Assembly: GCA_026991225.1 (NCBI GenBank)
Contig: JALXCB010000086.1
Coordinates: forward strand, 1-60,830
Direction of reading: 5' to 3'
Origin: Anaerolineae bacterium
GTDB taxonomy: Bacteria; Chloroflexota; Anaerolineae; J102
DNA length: 60,830 nucleotides
The position numbers were made by a program, and so were the translations under genes. The notes under the pieces are model-generated. The model saw only the letters and a list, made by a program, of their open reading frames with translations. It ran no database searches and had not been told where the DNA came from. This document shows positions 1 through 17,646 of this stretch, piece by piece; within the stretch, counting starts at the first letter, position 1, and every line of letters begins with the position of its first letter.

Positions 1-1
1 G

Positions 2-118
2 TATTGGTTGCTTTGGGGACTGGCTTTTGTCTGGATCGCCGTCGCTGTACACGCCTTTGCGAACTCCCATCCTTTCCCTTTACCTTGCCACGCTCCTCAT
101 CCCTCGACTTATGGGTAA
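2..118 (+). CDS. C-terminal end of an unidentified membrane protein (truncated by window edge)
   Basis: An open frame enters from the left edge and stops with TAA at 116-118. The first 22 codons encode a hydrophobic, Trp-rich stretch (WLLWGLAFVWIAVAVHAF) that looks like a membrane helix, followed by a short polar and proline-rich tail. It ends before the rpoBC promoter. Only about 38 residues are visible, so no family can be named, and a chance open frame is possible. Confidence 0.3.
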   Translation, partial: YWLLWGLAFVWIAVAVHAFANSHPFPLPCHAPHPSTYG

Positions 119-137
119 TCACCGCAATGTTTGGCAC

Positions 138-166
138 TTGACAATGGGGTTGGTGTGTGCTAAACT
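138..166 (+). promoter_or_regulatory. sigma-70-type promoter upstream of rpoBC
   Basis: A perfect -35 box TTGACA (138-143) is followed by a 17-bp spacer and a TAAACT -10 box (161-166), giving a start near 173. The roughly 340-nt leader to rpoB (about 173-510) has no convincing gene. It contains a palindromic CCGACCGCGTCGGTCGG-like tract near 297-315 that could fold and may be a regulatory leader, but that is inference. Confidence 0.6.
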
Positions 167-510
167 TTTTGTTCGCGTCAAACAGAAAAAAGTCCGCATC
201 TTTTACCCGCATCTCCGCACGAATTCGCTTCCTGTTTTGATCTTCCACCGCCCTGGGTCCCCAGTCGGACCAAATACATTCGCATATCTCCCAGAGTCCG
301 ACCGCGTCGGTCGGCGACCGCGCTGACAAGGCCCGCCCCTGCAGGTGGGCTTTACGCGCGTCTGGGCGGGGATAGGAATAGGATTTGGATTAGCATTGGC
401 GTGGAAGACCGCTCTGCACCGCGAATCCCCGCAATCCTCAATCCTCAAACCCTCAATCCTCCCCCCCACCGCTTTCCAACCCTTATTTCAAGTAAGGAGT
501 TTCTTTCTCT

Positions 511-4368
<3,858 letters not shown>

Positions 4369-4464
4369 ATCAGGCGCGATGCGTCTGTCCGACCATGGCG
4401 GGCGCATCCCTTCATGAATTCCGCAAGAGGTGCGTCGCACCTTTGATATAAGGAGGTCTTTACC

Positions 4465-9039
<4,575 letters not shown>

Positions 9040-9061
9040 TTCCTGACACCCTCAATCCACC

Positions 9062-9098
9062 AGCCCCCGGCAGTCAACCCCACGCCGGGGGCTTTTTG
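9062..9098 (+). terminator. rho-independent terminator of rpoBC
   Basis: The 10-bp stem AGCCCCCGGC (9062-9071) pairs with GCCGGGGGCT (9084-9093) and is followed by a T-rich tail. It lies 22 nt after the rpoC stop. Confidence 0.85.
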
Positions 9099-9104
9099 TG
9101 TAAC

Positions 9105-9350
9105 CAAACTGAAAGCAAATTGAAACCAAGGCTTTTGGTTCACATTAGATCATCAATGAAAGGCGATTCTCTGGCCGCGCCGCCGCCCGCAGGTGAACTG
9201 CGGGCTAAAAACGACGCCCCATAAATGGGGCTATGGCGCATGTCGCGCGCCGCGGGAAGCCGGGTTCACCCGGCGTCGTTTCGTAGCCCGGAGCTTCAGC
9301 TCCGGGTGGCCGAGGCCGAAAACACCTGATTTCAAATTGCGTTTAGTTTA
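9105..9350. repeat. MITE-like repeat, family D, copy 1
   Basis: About 245 bp with imperfect terminal inverted repeats: AAACTGAAAGCAAATTGAAA at the left, and TTTCAAATTGCGTTTAGTTTA at the right. The interior holds palindromes such as CCGCAGGTGAACTGCGGG and GACGCCCCATAAATGGGG. A diverged copy in the opposite orientation lies at 24582-24809. There is no coding capacity. Confidence 0.6.
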
Positions 9351-9588
9351 CTAGAGCCTGTTATGAACTTATCGCCAATTTGGCGTGATTTTGTGGGTGA
9401 CGTGCGTTTCAATTCGCCACGGATGAGGCTGATGCGACGGATCAACACGGATTGTTACGGAAAAAAGATGGCATCCTTTTGAAAAAATCCGCGGAAATCT
9501 GCTTTATCCGCGTTATCTGCGGCGAATTTCAACCTCCGATGCGGCGATCCTGACCTTTGAGGGCGGAAAAGTGCATAACAGCCTCTAG
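9351..9588. repeat. MITE-like repeat, family A, copy 1
   Basis: 238 bp bounded by CTAGAGCCTGTTATGAACTT and its near-perfect inverted counterpart (GTGCATAACAGCCTCTAG). It abuts the family D element directly. The reverse complement matches 55292-55527 over its full length at high identity. The interior contains CGCGGATAAAGCAGATTTCCGCGGA-type palindromes. It encodes nothing, and the target site may be TA or CTAG. Confidence 0.7.
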
Positions 9589-9676
9589 CATCTTGGCGAC
9601 TTGGCGTGAGATCAGCTTTTCGGTTCCGGCTTGTTCGGATTAGGAAAGCGCTCGCATGAATTGATACAATAGCCCT

Positions 9677-11098
9677 ATGACTATCGTCGAGCGTCGCCTC
9701 GTCCGCATTCTGGCCCTTTACGCCCTGGCCCTGCTGGCACTCCATCTGCTGGTCCAGTGCATCCCTGCGGCCTGGGCGTTTTTCTGGTATCCGCAGAAGC
9801 TGGTCGGGCCCGGAGGGCGGCTGGCCCCCGAAGAGTGGTTGTGGGGAATCTATCCCATCACCTATCTCGCCCGCTGGCTACAAGTCATCCTGGCGGCGGC
9901 GACGGGAGCCATCACCCTGTGGATGGGATTCGGACAGGTCGGGCGGTGGACGATCCCCCCATTCCCCTCCCGAACCCGCACGCAGGGGATCATCGCCCTG
10001 GCCTCGTGGCCCCTGTTTTGGCTGGGGCGCACGGTGCACACCCGCTGGGGCGACGCTTACATTCTGGTCAAGGGCATCGCCCATCCCGACGTGCGGCTGA
10101 CCTACAACTGGCAGGCTCCCCTGGACACCTATCTCCACGCCCAGCTCTTTCGCCTGGGCGAACGGCTGTGGGGCTGGCAGGATGCGCTGCCCGCGTATTG
10201 GATACTCTCCAGCGCGGCGGGAGCGCTGGCCGTGTGGGTTCTGCTGAAGCTGGCCGGGGAGGTGGGACGATCCCGGCTGGAGCGATGGGTGATGTTCGGT
10301 GTGATGGCGACGCTGGGGACGATGCAACTTTTCTTCGGCTATCCGGAGAATTACACCCTCATCAGCCTGCTCATGCTGGTTTTCTTCTGGCTGGGGTGGC
10401 GAGTGACGCAGAGGAAAGGCTCCCTGTGGGGGCCGAGCATCGCCCTGGCCCTGGCGCATGGCTTTCATCCCGCCACCCTGTTCTTGCAGCCCGCGTTGGG
10501 ATTCCTGGTCTGGCGGGCATGGCGTCGGCAGGGCGTGGGCCTCTGGCGGGCGTTGGCCGCGTGGATGCTGGCGCCGCTGGTCGTGGGCGCGGGCGTGCTG
10601 GCGTTGATGACCGCGGGCGGGCATGGCCTGGGTGCGTTTCTGGGGCCGGAAGCGCCGGGGGGCGGGGATCATCGCTGGTGGGTTCCCCTGTTCCAGGCTT
10701 CGGGCAAGTGGGAGTATTACACCATGTTCTCCCGCGGGCATCTCATGGATATCGTCAACGAACAATGGCTGACCCAACCCTTCACCCTGCTCACCCTGGC
10801 GCTGCTGCTAATCTTCTTTTGGCGACACTTGCCGCGGGACGCCTATTCGGGGTTTCTGACGCTGGCCGCGGCCGCGTTTCTCTTCCTCATCTTCACCTGG
10901 AATCCCGACTACGGCGGACAACGGGACTGGGATCTGTTCTCCATCGCGGCCTGGCCCGCGTCCCTGCTCATGGCCTACTGGCTCACCCGCACGCTTGGGG
11001 CGAATGCGTTGCTGCGCGCGGGCGGCGTCATCATCGCCAACCAGCTTCTCTACACCCCGGTCTGGGTCTACGCCAACACCCGGCCCTGGGAATGGTGA
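9677..11098 (+). CDS. polytopic membrane protein, possible GT-C-like glycosyltransferase
   Basis: 473 residues with roughly ten hydrophobic segments spread over the whole length, so an integral membrane protein. Between the second and third segments, about residues 125-165, is a polar stretch (HTRWGDAYILVKGI...NWQAPLDTYLHA) reminiscent of the first extracytoplasmic loop of GT-C glycosyltransferases. FGYPENY follows near residue 222, and WNPDYGGQRDWDLF lies near the end. I cannot assign a family with certainty. A TACAAT -10 hexamer at 9665-9670 sits only 6 nt before the ATG, suggesting a leaderless message. It stands alone between repeat elements and a pseudogene. Confidence 0.75.
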   Translation: MTIVERRLVRILALYALALLALHLLVQCIPAAWAFFWYPQKLVGPGGRLAPEEWLWGIYPITYLARWLQVILAAATGAITLWMGFGQVGRWTIPPFPSRTRTQGIIALASWPLFWLGRTVHTRWGDAYILVKGIAHPDVRLTYNWQAPLDTYLHAQLFRLGERLWGWQDALPAYWILSSAAGALAVWVLLKLAGEVGRSRLERWVMFGVMATLGTMQLFFGYPENYTLISLLMLVFFWLGWRVTQRKGSLWGPSIALALAHGFHPATLFLQPALGFLVWRAWRRQGVGLWRALAAWMLAPLVVGAGVLALMTAGGHGLGAFLGPEAPGGGDHRWWVPLFQASGKWEYYTMFSRGHLMDIVNEQWLTQPFTLLTLALLLIFFWRHLPRDAYSGFLTLAAAAFLFLIFTWNPDYGGQRDWDLFSIAAWPASLLMAYWLTRTLGANALLRAGGVIIANQLLYTPVWVYANTRPWEW

Positions 11099-11234
11099 CG
11101 CTGTTGGCAAACCTCAGGCAGGATACAAAACGACCGGGCAAGGGGGGCGATCCGGAAACTTCGCCCCTTCCTCGAGCACAATCGCTACGAGTATCAGAGG
11201 GTAGCATTGGCGTACCACCGCCCTTGCCCGAGCG

Positions 11235-11525
11235 CCTTCGGACGCTCCCGTCATCCTGCTCCTGCATGAGCCCGATCTGGCGGATAAGGTGAGCGGCGAA
11301 GCGCGAATCGCGTTGCAGCTCGCGGGGCATTCCCACGGGGGGCAGGTGCGGATTCCGGGCCAGGGCGCGCTGGTGCTGCCCTATCTGGGACGGAAATACG
11401 ACATGGGCCTGTATCAAGTGGGCGGGATGTGGCTGTATACGAACCGGGGGCTGGGCGAGATCAGCGTGCCCATGCGCATCAACTGCCCGCCCGAGCTGAC
11501 CCTCTTCACCCTGACTCGGGCCTGA
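11235..11525 (+). pseudogene. remnant of a YkuE-like metallophosphoesterase
   Basis: An open frame ending at TGA 11523-11525 encodes only the C-terminal third of a calcineurin-like phosphoesterase. It shows the typical ILLLHEPDLAD, LAGHSHGGQVRIP (metal-binding His pair) and LYTNRGLGE motifs. The N-terminal metal ligands (DxH, GDxxD, GNHE) are absent from the preceding sequence, which instead resembles the intergenic repeats at 11100-11235. I read this as a gene broken by deletion. A GTG at 11289 could still initiate a 78-residue fragment, but it would lack the active site. Confidence 0.6.
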
Positions 11526-11562
11526 GTCGACTCCCCGCGCGACCCATTTCCCGAAAATGCGG

Positions 11563-11568
11563 TATAAT
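11563..11568 (+). promoter_or_regulatory. possible -10 element
   Basis: A perfect TATAAT lies in otherwise GC-rich sequence after the phosphoesterase remnant. No good -35 is visible. It could drive the DUF4126 gene, though a repeat of about 370 bp lies between. Confidence 0.3.
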
Positions 11569-11589
11569 GAGGCAAACGCCTCGCGGCCA

Positions 11590-11957
11590 CGTGGGCGCGG
11601 GAAGCCGATTTCGTCAAACGTCAAACGTTGATTGACTGACAAAACGCGTTTTGGCCTGCTGTGGTCGCCTATACTGTCGACTGAAGTCGTACCATTCCAG
11701 GCCTGCGGCCAGTGGACAGCCTCCGCCGTCCATGTTCATGATGGAAATCAGGTCGACGAAGGTCGACCACAGACGCGAAGCGCCTAAAGAGCCCGAGTTT
11801 ACTCGGTGAATACGGTCGGAAAGGAAAGCCTCAAGATTTGTCAGTCAACCAGCGTCAAACGTCATGTGTCATGACCTGACGTTTGACGCCCGATGCAAAC
11901 TCGCCCAATGTGGGCTTCGAGTTGCTTTTACAAACCGACGCAACGCTATTTTCGGAC
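11590..11957. repeat. composite repeat with nested MITE-like family C, copy 1
   Basis: The outer repeat starts with GGCGCGGGAAGCCGATTTCG and GTCAAACGTCAAACG and ends with GAGTTGCTTTTACAAACCGA and CGCAACGCTATTTTCGG. The inner element (about 11627-11852) is bounded by CGTTGATTGACTGACAAA and its inverted copy TTTGTCAGTCAACCAGCG. It contains palindromes GGTCGACGAAGGTCGACC and GACGGCGGAGGCTGTCC-like sequence. It fills the gap before the DUF4126 gene and is inverted relative to the copies at 14.4 and 18.7 kb. Confidence 0.7.
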
Positions 11958-11963
11958 CAGATT

Positions 11964-12524
11964 ATGATCGACATCCTCTCCGCCTTCGGATTGTCCTCGG
12001 CTGCGGGCCTGAACGCCTATCTGCCCCTGCTCATCGTAGGGCTGCTGGCCCGCTTCACCGACCTCATCACCCTCAACAAGCCCTGGGATATCCTCGAAAA
12101 TCCCTGGGTGCTGGCCCTGCTCGCGGTCCTGCTGGTCATCGAGATGACCGCGGATAAGGTCCCGGCGGTGGACACCCTCAACGATGGCATCCAGACTTTC
12201 ATCCGCCCGGCGGCCGGAGCCATCCTCTTCGCATCCAGCAACAATATCATCTCCGACATGAGTCCGGCGCTGGCCCTGGCGGTGGGACTCTTCGCCGCGG
12301 GCGGGATGCATGCGGTGAAGGCCACGGCCCGGCCCGTAGTCACGGCCACCACCGCGGGCGTGGGCAATCCCATTGTCAGCTTCATCGAGGATATCGTCTC
12401 CGCGGTGATGACCCTGGTCGCCATTCTGCTGCCCGCCATCGCCGCCATCGTCGTGCTTGTGGCCGGATTCTTCATCGGGCGCTGGTTCTGGCGACGACGG
12501 GCGCATAACGCCGCACCCGCCTGA
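11964..12524 (+). CDS. DUF4126 family membrane protein
   Basis: 186 residues with four to five hydrophobic segments. The opening ILSAFGLSSAAGLNAYLPLL is the usual signature of DUF4126 proteins, integral membrane proteins of unknown function. The start ATG at 11964 was preferred over an upstream in-frame ATG because the upstream codons lie in the repeat ending at 11957. The C-terminus is basic (WFWRRRAHN). A tyrA-like gene follows 46 nt downstream and may be cotranscribed. Confidence 0.85.
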   Translation: MIDILSAFGLSSAAGLNAYLPLLIVGLLARFTDLITLNKPWDILENPWVLALLAVLLVIEMTADKVPAVDTLNDGIQTFIRPAAGAILFASSNNIISDMSPALALAVGLFAAGGMHAVKATARPVVTATTAGVGNPIVSFIEDIVSAVMTLVAILLPAIAAIVVLVAGFFIGRWFWRRRAHNAAPA

Positions 12525-12570
12525 TAATCAACCCCACCCAAGCCCTTCATTTCTCTCCCAAGGAACCATC

Positions 12571-13545
12571 ATGTCGCAGATCACCATCATCGGATTAGGA
12601 CTCATTGGCGCCTCCATCGGCCTGGGGCTCAAGGAACTGGAGCGAGATTTCATCATCATGGGGCATGACAGGGATCATGCCGCCATGAATCGGGCCTTGA
12701 AGATGGGCGCGGTGGACAAAACCCACTGGAATCTCATCGCCGCCTGCGAGGACGCCGATATGATCATTCTCGCCATCCCCATCGACGGCATTCCCGAGAC
12801 CTTCGAAGCCATCAAAGGGGATTTGAAGCGGGGCTGCCTGCTCATGGACACCGCGCCGCTGAAACGCCCGGTGCAGCAGGCGGCCAGGGAGCATCTGCCC
12901 GACACCGTGCACTTCATCGGCGGCGACCCCATTCTCCCCCACGGCGAGAAACTCCAGGCCGAGGACGCATCGCCGACGTTGTTCCAGGGAGCCTTGTGGG
13001 CGTTGTGTCCCAGTGGAGAAGCCCATCCCGACGCGGTCAACATCGCCACAAATCTGGTGCAGTCCCTGGGCGCGAATCCTTATTTCCTCACGCCCGAGGA
13101 GCATGACGGCCTCGCGGCCGCGGCCGTCAGCCTGCCCGTGCTGCTCTCGGGCGCGTTCATGCACGCGGTCAGCGAACACGCCTCCTGGCGGGAGATTCGC
13201 AAGATGGCCGGGGGCCAGTTCGAGCGGGTTACGGCGCTCCCCAATTTCGACGCCGAGGCCCTGGCTCGCACTGTCTTCGATAATCGGGATAATGTCATCA
13301 CCTGGATCGAGACGATGATCGGGGAGCTGGAAGGATGGCGGGAAGCTTTGCAGGAGGAGGATGAGGCCGTATTGAACAAATGGTTCGAGTCGGCCCAAGA
13401 GCAACGGGCCCAATGGCTGAAATTGCAGCAGTCCGGCGACTGGGAAGAATCGAAACGCGCGCCTATCGAACCGCCGGGCTTCTTCAGTCGGATGTTTGGA
13501 TTCGGCGGCTTCAGCCGCAGGCAGGAGCGCGAGAAAAAGCAGTGA
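12571..13545 (+). CDS. prephenate dehydrogenase-like NAD(P)-binding protein
   Basis: The N-terminus has a Rossmann nucleotide-binding signature, IIGLGLIGASIGLGL, and the central HFIGGDPILPHGE region is where TyrA enzymes carry their substrate-binding GGHPM(A/F)G motif. TyrA oxidatively decarboxylates prephenate in tyrosine synthesis. Here the motif is altered (GGDPILPHG, not GGHPMAG), so the substrate may differ. A charged C-terminal tail of about 60 residues (EEDEAVLNKWFESAQEQRAQ...) follows the all-helical dimerisation domain. The AAGGAAC ribosome site precedes the ATG by about 10 nt. The stop overlaps the next gene's GTG start. Confidence 0.75.
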   Translation: MSQITIIGLGLIGASIGLGLKELERDFIIMGHDRDHAAMNRALKMGAVDKTHWNLIAACEDADMIILAIPIDGIPETFEAIKGDLKRGCLLMDTAPLKRPVQQAAREHLPDTVHFIGGDPILPHGEKLQAEDASPTLFQGALWALCPSGEAHPDAVNIATNLVQSLGANPYFLTPEEHDGLAAAAVSLPVLLSGAFMHAVSEHASWREIRKMAGGQFERVTALPNFDAEALARTVFDNRDNVITWIETMIGELEGWREALQEEDEAVLNKWFESAQEQRAQWLKLQQSGDWEESKRAPIEPPGFFSRMFGFGGFSRRQEREKKQ

Positions 13546-14300
13546 TCGCATTCACGATCATCCGCCTCCACACAGTCGCCTCGACCCAGGCATGGGTGGC
13601 TGATTGGGCGGAGATGGGCGCGCGGGAGGGCCTGGTTCTCATCGCCCGCGAGCAGACCGCGGGCCGGGGACGCCTGACCCGGCGCTGGGAATCTCCACCT
13701 GGCGGCCTCTATCTCTCCCTGCTCCTGCGCCCGGACATCTCCCTGGCCCAGGCCAATCGGCTCACCATGCTTGTTTCCCTGGCCGCCATCGACGCCTGCC
13801 GGGCCGTCGCGAACGTGTATCCCCGCCCCAAATGGCCCAACGATCTCCTGCTGAATGGTCGCAAGCTGGCGGGCGCGCTCACCGAACTGGCCAGCGAGGG
13901 CGCCCGGCTGCGCCACGCAGTCATCGGTCTGGGCCTGAACGTGAACAACGATTTCGGCGACGGCCCTCTGGCCCGCACCGCCATCAGCCTGCGCCAGGCC
14001 GCGGGCCATCCCCTGGACGTGGACGCGGTGGCCGACGCCTTTCTGGCCGCGCTGGCCCGGCGGTATGACGCTTTTCGGGCGGGGGTCTCGCCCCACGCCG
14101 AATGGGCGCGGCGGTTGGAGCCCCTGGGACGGCGGGTGCAGGTGATGCGTCCGGGGCAGCCTACGCTGTCGGGACGGGCCATGGGCGTCACGCCCGAGGG
14201 CGCACTGCGGGTGCAGGACGACGCGGGGCGAGAGCACATTGTTTGGGCGGGAGATGTGGTGATTCGCGATCCAGAATCCGGCGTCAAAGCGTCTGCATGA
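13542..14300 (+). CDS. birA: biotin--[acetyl-CoA-carboxylase] ligase
   Basis: Transfers biotin to the carboxyl-carrier protein of biotin-dependent carboxylases. Visible motifs are TVASTQAW, the biotinyl-AMP loop GRGRLTRRWESPPGGLYLSL, the KWPNDLLL motif, and IGLGLNVNNDF, followed by a C-terminal SH3-like domain. There is no N-terminal DNA-binding domain, so it is a monofunctional (class I) ligase. I chose the GTG at 13542 because it overlaps the tyrA-like stop (GTGA), implying translational coupling, and gives a 252-residue protein of family length. Confidence 0.92.
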   Translation: MIAFTIIRLHTVASTQAWVADWAEMGAREGLVLIAREQTAGRGRLTRRWESPPGGLYLSLLLRPDISLAQANRLTMLVSLAAIDACRAVANVYPRPKWPNDLLLNGRKLAGALTELASEGARLRHAVIGLGLNVNNDFGDGPLARTAISLRQAAGHPLDVDAVADAFLAALARRYDAFRAGVSPHAEWARRLEPLGRRVQVMRPGQPTLSGRAMGVTPEGALRVQDDAGREHIVWAGDVVIRDPESGVKASA

Positions 14301-14307
14301 ATCGCCG

Positions 14308-14650
14308 CTTTGGCGCGGGAAGCCGGTCTCGTCAAACGTCAAACGCTGGTTGACTGACAAATCTTGAGGTCTTCCTTTCCGCTCGCACTCACCGAGTAAA
14401 CTCGGGCTCTTTAGGCGCTTCGCGCCGGCGGTCGACCTTCGTCGACCTGTTGCATACGGTGAAAATGGACGGCGGAGGCCGTCCACTGGCCGCAGGCCAA
14501 CCAAGGTGCGACTTCAGTCGACAGTATGAGCGACCAAAGCAGACCTCAACGCGTTTTGTCAGTCAATCAGCGTCAAACGTCATGCGTCATGACCTGACGT
14601 TTGACGATTGACGTTTGACGCCCGTTGCAGACTCGTTCAACGTTGTCCTG
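14308..14650. repeat. composite repeat with nested MITE-like family C, copy 2
   Basis: The outer GGCGCGGGAAGCC and GTCAAACGTCAAACG units surround an inner element (about 14346-14570) with ends CTGGTTGACTGACAAA and TTTGTCAGTCAATCAG. The inner part carries the same palindromes as the other copies (GTCGACCTTCGTCGAC, TGGACGGCGGAGGCCGTCCA, GCGACTTCAGTCGAC). It lies between birA and the next gene. The remaining bases to 14700 are an AATCCT-rich tract. Confidence 0.7.
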
Positions 14651-14736
14651 ACGATCCTCAATCCTAATCCTGATCCGACTCCTATTTTCATAGCAGGGAT
14701 TTGCCCCCCTGCCCGATTGTGCTATCATTGGCATCT

Positions 14737-16260
14737 ATGAGTGATCAGGACAAGCGCATTCTCAGTTTCGGCGACAGGCTGGCGATCGATTGGGCGGTGA
14801 AAGACCTGGCCAGCGCCCGCAACGCCTACGAGCTGGACCAGCGGGCCCGCGAGCTGGCGGCCAAAGGAAAACCCGCTCTCAACGCCCTCCTGCGGCATCT
14901 CGAAGCCAGCGACCCGGCGTTGCGCGGGGGCCTGGGGCGTATGGCGCAGCATCTCGATCCCGAGATCGTCATTCCGGCGCTGCGCCAGGCCGCCATGGAT
15001 GAATCCCGCTCCGACGCGGCCCGCCTCACCGCGGTGATGATCCTGGAGCGGTATCTGGGCCAGGAGATCGATCCAGCCCTGGCCCAACGCATCCCCGCCT
15101 CCTACGACGTGGCCCGCGAAAGCGGCGAGGAAGCCATTGCCATCGCCGAGACCGAGCCCCTGGTGCTGGTGGAATATGCGGATCAGCTTCTGGATGAGCC
15201 GCCCGAGATCGTGCAGGCGGTGCTCCAGGTCATCAAAGACATGGAAGACCCGCGGCGGGCGCGGCTGCTCATGGCTGTCGCCGCCTATGGCGACGCCTCC
15301 TTGCAACGGGATATCATCCCAGCGCTGGGGGCGATTCGCGACCCGCTGGCCGTGCAGGCTCTGCAAACCCTCTGGCATCTGACAACGCCTGAACTGCGCG
15401 CCCTGGTGCGGCGTCAGTTGCAGAAATTACGCATGGTTGGCGTGCGCATGGAGCCGGCGGGGACTTTGCGGGCGTTATGGTCGCCCGTCAACGCCCAGGG
15501 CCACAGCTTCCTCTGGTTCATCCACGCCCACGCGGATGAGAGCCAGGGCGATCTGCTCACCCTGATCCTGCATGACGAGCTGGGCGTGGTGTACGCGTCC
15601 GCGTATCCCGATCTCGATCTGAACGACCTGCCCATGCCCGCGCCCAAAGGCGCCACCCATCGCGTACGCATGGTGGACAGCCATCATCAGGTGCTGTTGG
15701 TGGAGCTGGACCCGGCGTTGGGGCTGCATCTTCTGGATGAGGCTCTGGAGTTGCTGGTGGACAACGAAGCGCCCTGGCCGGGCGAAGTGGTCGTGTTCGG
15801 GCACTGGCTGTGGGAGGGGCGATCTCTGCCTCCCAAGGAGGTCGCCTGGCCCGCGCTGCCGCCGCCCGCCATCCATGTCGAGGAAGACGCCTTCCAGTCC
15901 TTGCTGGAACACCCCGCCTTCGCCGGATGGATTTGGGTGCTGCCCGAATTCGACGCCTTCATCGCCCGCCATCACGAGAAAGCGCTGCGCAAGGATGGCG
16001 CTATCCACGAACTGGTCATCGACATGCTGCTCGACGACGAAAATCGTCCCCTGCTCAGCAACCGTCTACACCAGCAGGCCCGCTGGCTGCGAATCGCCCG
16101 CGACGCGAAAACCGCGTCCGTCGTTCTGGCCGTGCGAAAGGCCGTGGAGACGGGTGACCGGGATCACCCCTTCATCCGCCAACTGGCCTGGCGCAGTCTT
16201 ATCTCCGCCGCGGCCGACCGGGCCGTGCGCCGCAGCCTGCAGATGCTTTCGCCCGATTGA
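14737..16260 (+). CDS. conserved hypothetical protein, HEAT-repeat-like N-terminal half
   Basis: 507 residues, cytoplasmic, no signal or membrane segment. Residues 1-240 are helical with repeating Leu/Ala patterns (LNALLRHLEASDPALRGGLG, ...VIPALRQAAMDES..., ...DIIPALGAIRDPLAVQAL...) that resemble HEAT/armadillo repeats. The second half looks mixed alpha/beta (LHDELGVVYASAYPDLDLN) and I do not recognise it. The start at 14737 follows a TATCAT hexamer by 8 nt, compatible with a leaderless transcript. A TTG 36 nt upstream lies in the promoter region and was not chosen. Confidence 0.75.
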   Translation: MSDQDKRILSFGDRLAIDWAVKDLASARNAYELDQRARELAAKGKPALNALLRHLEASDPALRGGLGRMAQHLDPEIVIPALRQAAMDESRSDAARLTAVMILERYLGQEIDPALAQRIPASYDVARESGEEAIAIAETEPLVLVEYADQLLDEPPEIVQAVLQVIKDMEDPRRARLLMAVAAYGDASLQRDIIPALGAIRDPLAVQALQTLWHLTTPELRALVRRQLQKLRMVGVRMEPAGTLRALWSPVNAQGHSFLWFIHAHADESQGDLLTLILHDELGVVYASAYPDLDLNDLPMPAPKGATHRVRMVDSHHQVLLVELDPALGLHLLDEALELLVDNEAPWPGEVVVFGHWLWEGRSLPPKEVAWPALPPPAIHVEEDAFQSLLEHPAFAGWIWVLPEFDAFIARHHEKALRKDGAIHELVIDMLLDDENRPLLSNRLHQQARWLRIARDAKTASVVLAVRKAVETGDRDHPFIRQLAWRSLISAAADRAVRRSLQMLSPD

Positions 16261-16261
16261 G

Positions 16262-16512
16262 AGCCAGAAGGGCAGAGGGCCAGAACGCCAGAGGGCCAGT
16301 TCCATCAATTTCGCACCTTCCAGACTTCAAATTCGTTCCGATACAGATGAAGATGTTTGCCAGCCAGATTGGCGCGGGAAGCCAATCCCGTTATGCGTAA
16401 TGCGTGATGCGTAACGACTTCACGGATTACGCATGACGCATCACGTCAGTTGCCGCCTCGCCCAACGTCGGCTTCAAGTCACCTTTGTAGACAAACGCAA
16501 CGCTATTTTCGG
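16262..16512. repeat. intergenic repeat block
   Basis: It begins with short GAGGGCCAGAACGCCAGAGG direct repeats, followed by a composite unit GGCGCGGGAAGCC, then inverted GTAATGCGTGATGCGTAACG and TTACGCATGACGCATCACG arms, ending CAAACGCAACGCTATTTTCGG. No gene is visible. Confidence 0.6.
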
Positions 16513-16536
16513 AGCACTTCCCCCATCGAACAAACC

Positions 16537-17646
16537 ATGACCACGAACGCCACCCACCTCACCCACCACCTCTATCCCACCATCATCGCCGGGGGCATGG
16601 GCAGCCGCCTGTGGCCTCGCAGCCGCAAGAGCTCGCCCAAACAATTTCTCGACCTGATGGGGAATGGACGGAGCATGTTGCAAGAGGCCTACGACCGCAT
16701 GACGCCTCTGGTCCCGGCCGACCACATTTACGTGATCACGAATCGCGAGTATGTGGACATGGTGCGGGCGCAGCTTCCCGACGTGCCCGCCGAGAATATC
16801 GTGGGCGAGCCCGCGGCCCGCGGCTCCGCCGCGGCCATCGGCCTGGGAGCCATTCACCTGCTGAATCGCGACCCGGACGCGGTCATGGCCGTGCTCACCG
16901 CGGACCACCTCATCCGCAGGCCCGACGTGCTGCGCGACGCCCTGGTGGGCGGCGCGGATCTGGCGCAGTCGGGCGAGCTCATCACCCTGGGCATCCGCCC
17001 CACCTACCCCGAAACCGGCTACGGCTATATCGAAATGGGCGACGCGCTGGGCCAGTTCAACGGTATGGAAGCCCGACGGGTGCGGCGCTTCCGCGAGAAG
17101 CCTGACCTCGCCACCGCGCAGGCCTTTCTGGAAGCGGGCAACTTCGTGTGGAACAGCGGCATGTTCGTCTGGCGGGCCGACGTGATCATGGCCCAGTTCC
17201 AGCGGTTCATGCCCGAACTGCACGCAGCGCTGACGGGCCTGCAGCCCGCCTTGAACGGCCCTGACGCCGCGGCTGCATTCGACGCCTTCTGGATGCCCTT
17301 GCAGGGCAACGTCACCATCGATTACGGCGTCATGGAGAAGGCGGACCGGGTGGCGGTCTTCCCCGTCGATCTGGGCTGGCATGATATCGGGTCCTGGGCG
17401 GCGTTGCTGGAGGTGCTGCCCAAGGATGCAGACGGCAACGTCGCTCATGCCCGCCATCTCCATCACGACAGCAGCAACGTCCTCGTCTTCAGCAAAGACC
17501 GCCTCATCGCCACCATCGGCCTGGAGGACATGATCGTCGTGGATACGGGCGACGTGGTCCTGGTCATGCCCGCGGATCGGGCGCAGGACGTGAAAAAAAT
17601 CATTCAGGCGTTGCAGAAGCGCGGACTGAACGAGTATTTGGAATGA
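16537..17646 (+). CDS. manC: mannose-1-phosphate guanylyltransferase
   Basis: Makes GDP-mannose from mannose-1-phosphate and GTP for glycan synthesis. The N-terminus has the nucleotidyltransferase signature AGGMGSRLWPRSRKSSPKQF. TADHLIRRP (metal-binding Asp) lies mid-protein, and FREKPDLATAQAFL, FVWNSGMFVW and IDYGVMEKADRVAVFPVD mark the sugar-binding region. At 369 residues it is the stand-alone GMP form without a phosphomannose isomerase domain. The start ATG lies just after the repeat; no strong ribosome site is visible. The nudix gene overlaps its stop by 4 nt (ATGA). Confidence 0.93.
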   Translation: MTTNATHLTHHLYPTIIAGGMGSRLWPRSRKSSPKQFLDLMGNGRSMLQEAYDRMTPLVPADHIYVITNREYVDMVRAQLPDVPAENIVGEPAARGSAAAIGLGAIHLLNRDPDAVMAVLTADHLIRRPDVLRDALVGGADLAQSGELITLGIRPTYPETGYGYIEMGDALGQFNGMEARRVRRFREKPDLATAQAFLEAGNFVWNSGMFVWRADVIMAQFQRFMPELHAALTGLQPALNGPDAAAAFDAFWMPLQGNVTIDYGVMEKADRVAVFPVDLGWHDIGSWAALLEVLPKDADGNVAHARHLHHDSSNVLVFSKDRLIATIGLEDMIVVDTGDVVLVMPADRAQDVKKIIQALQKRGLNEYLE

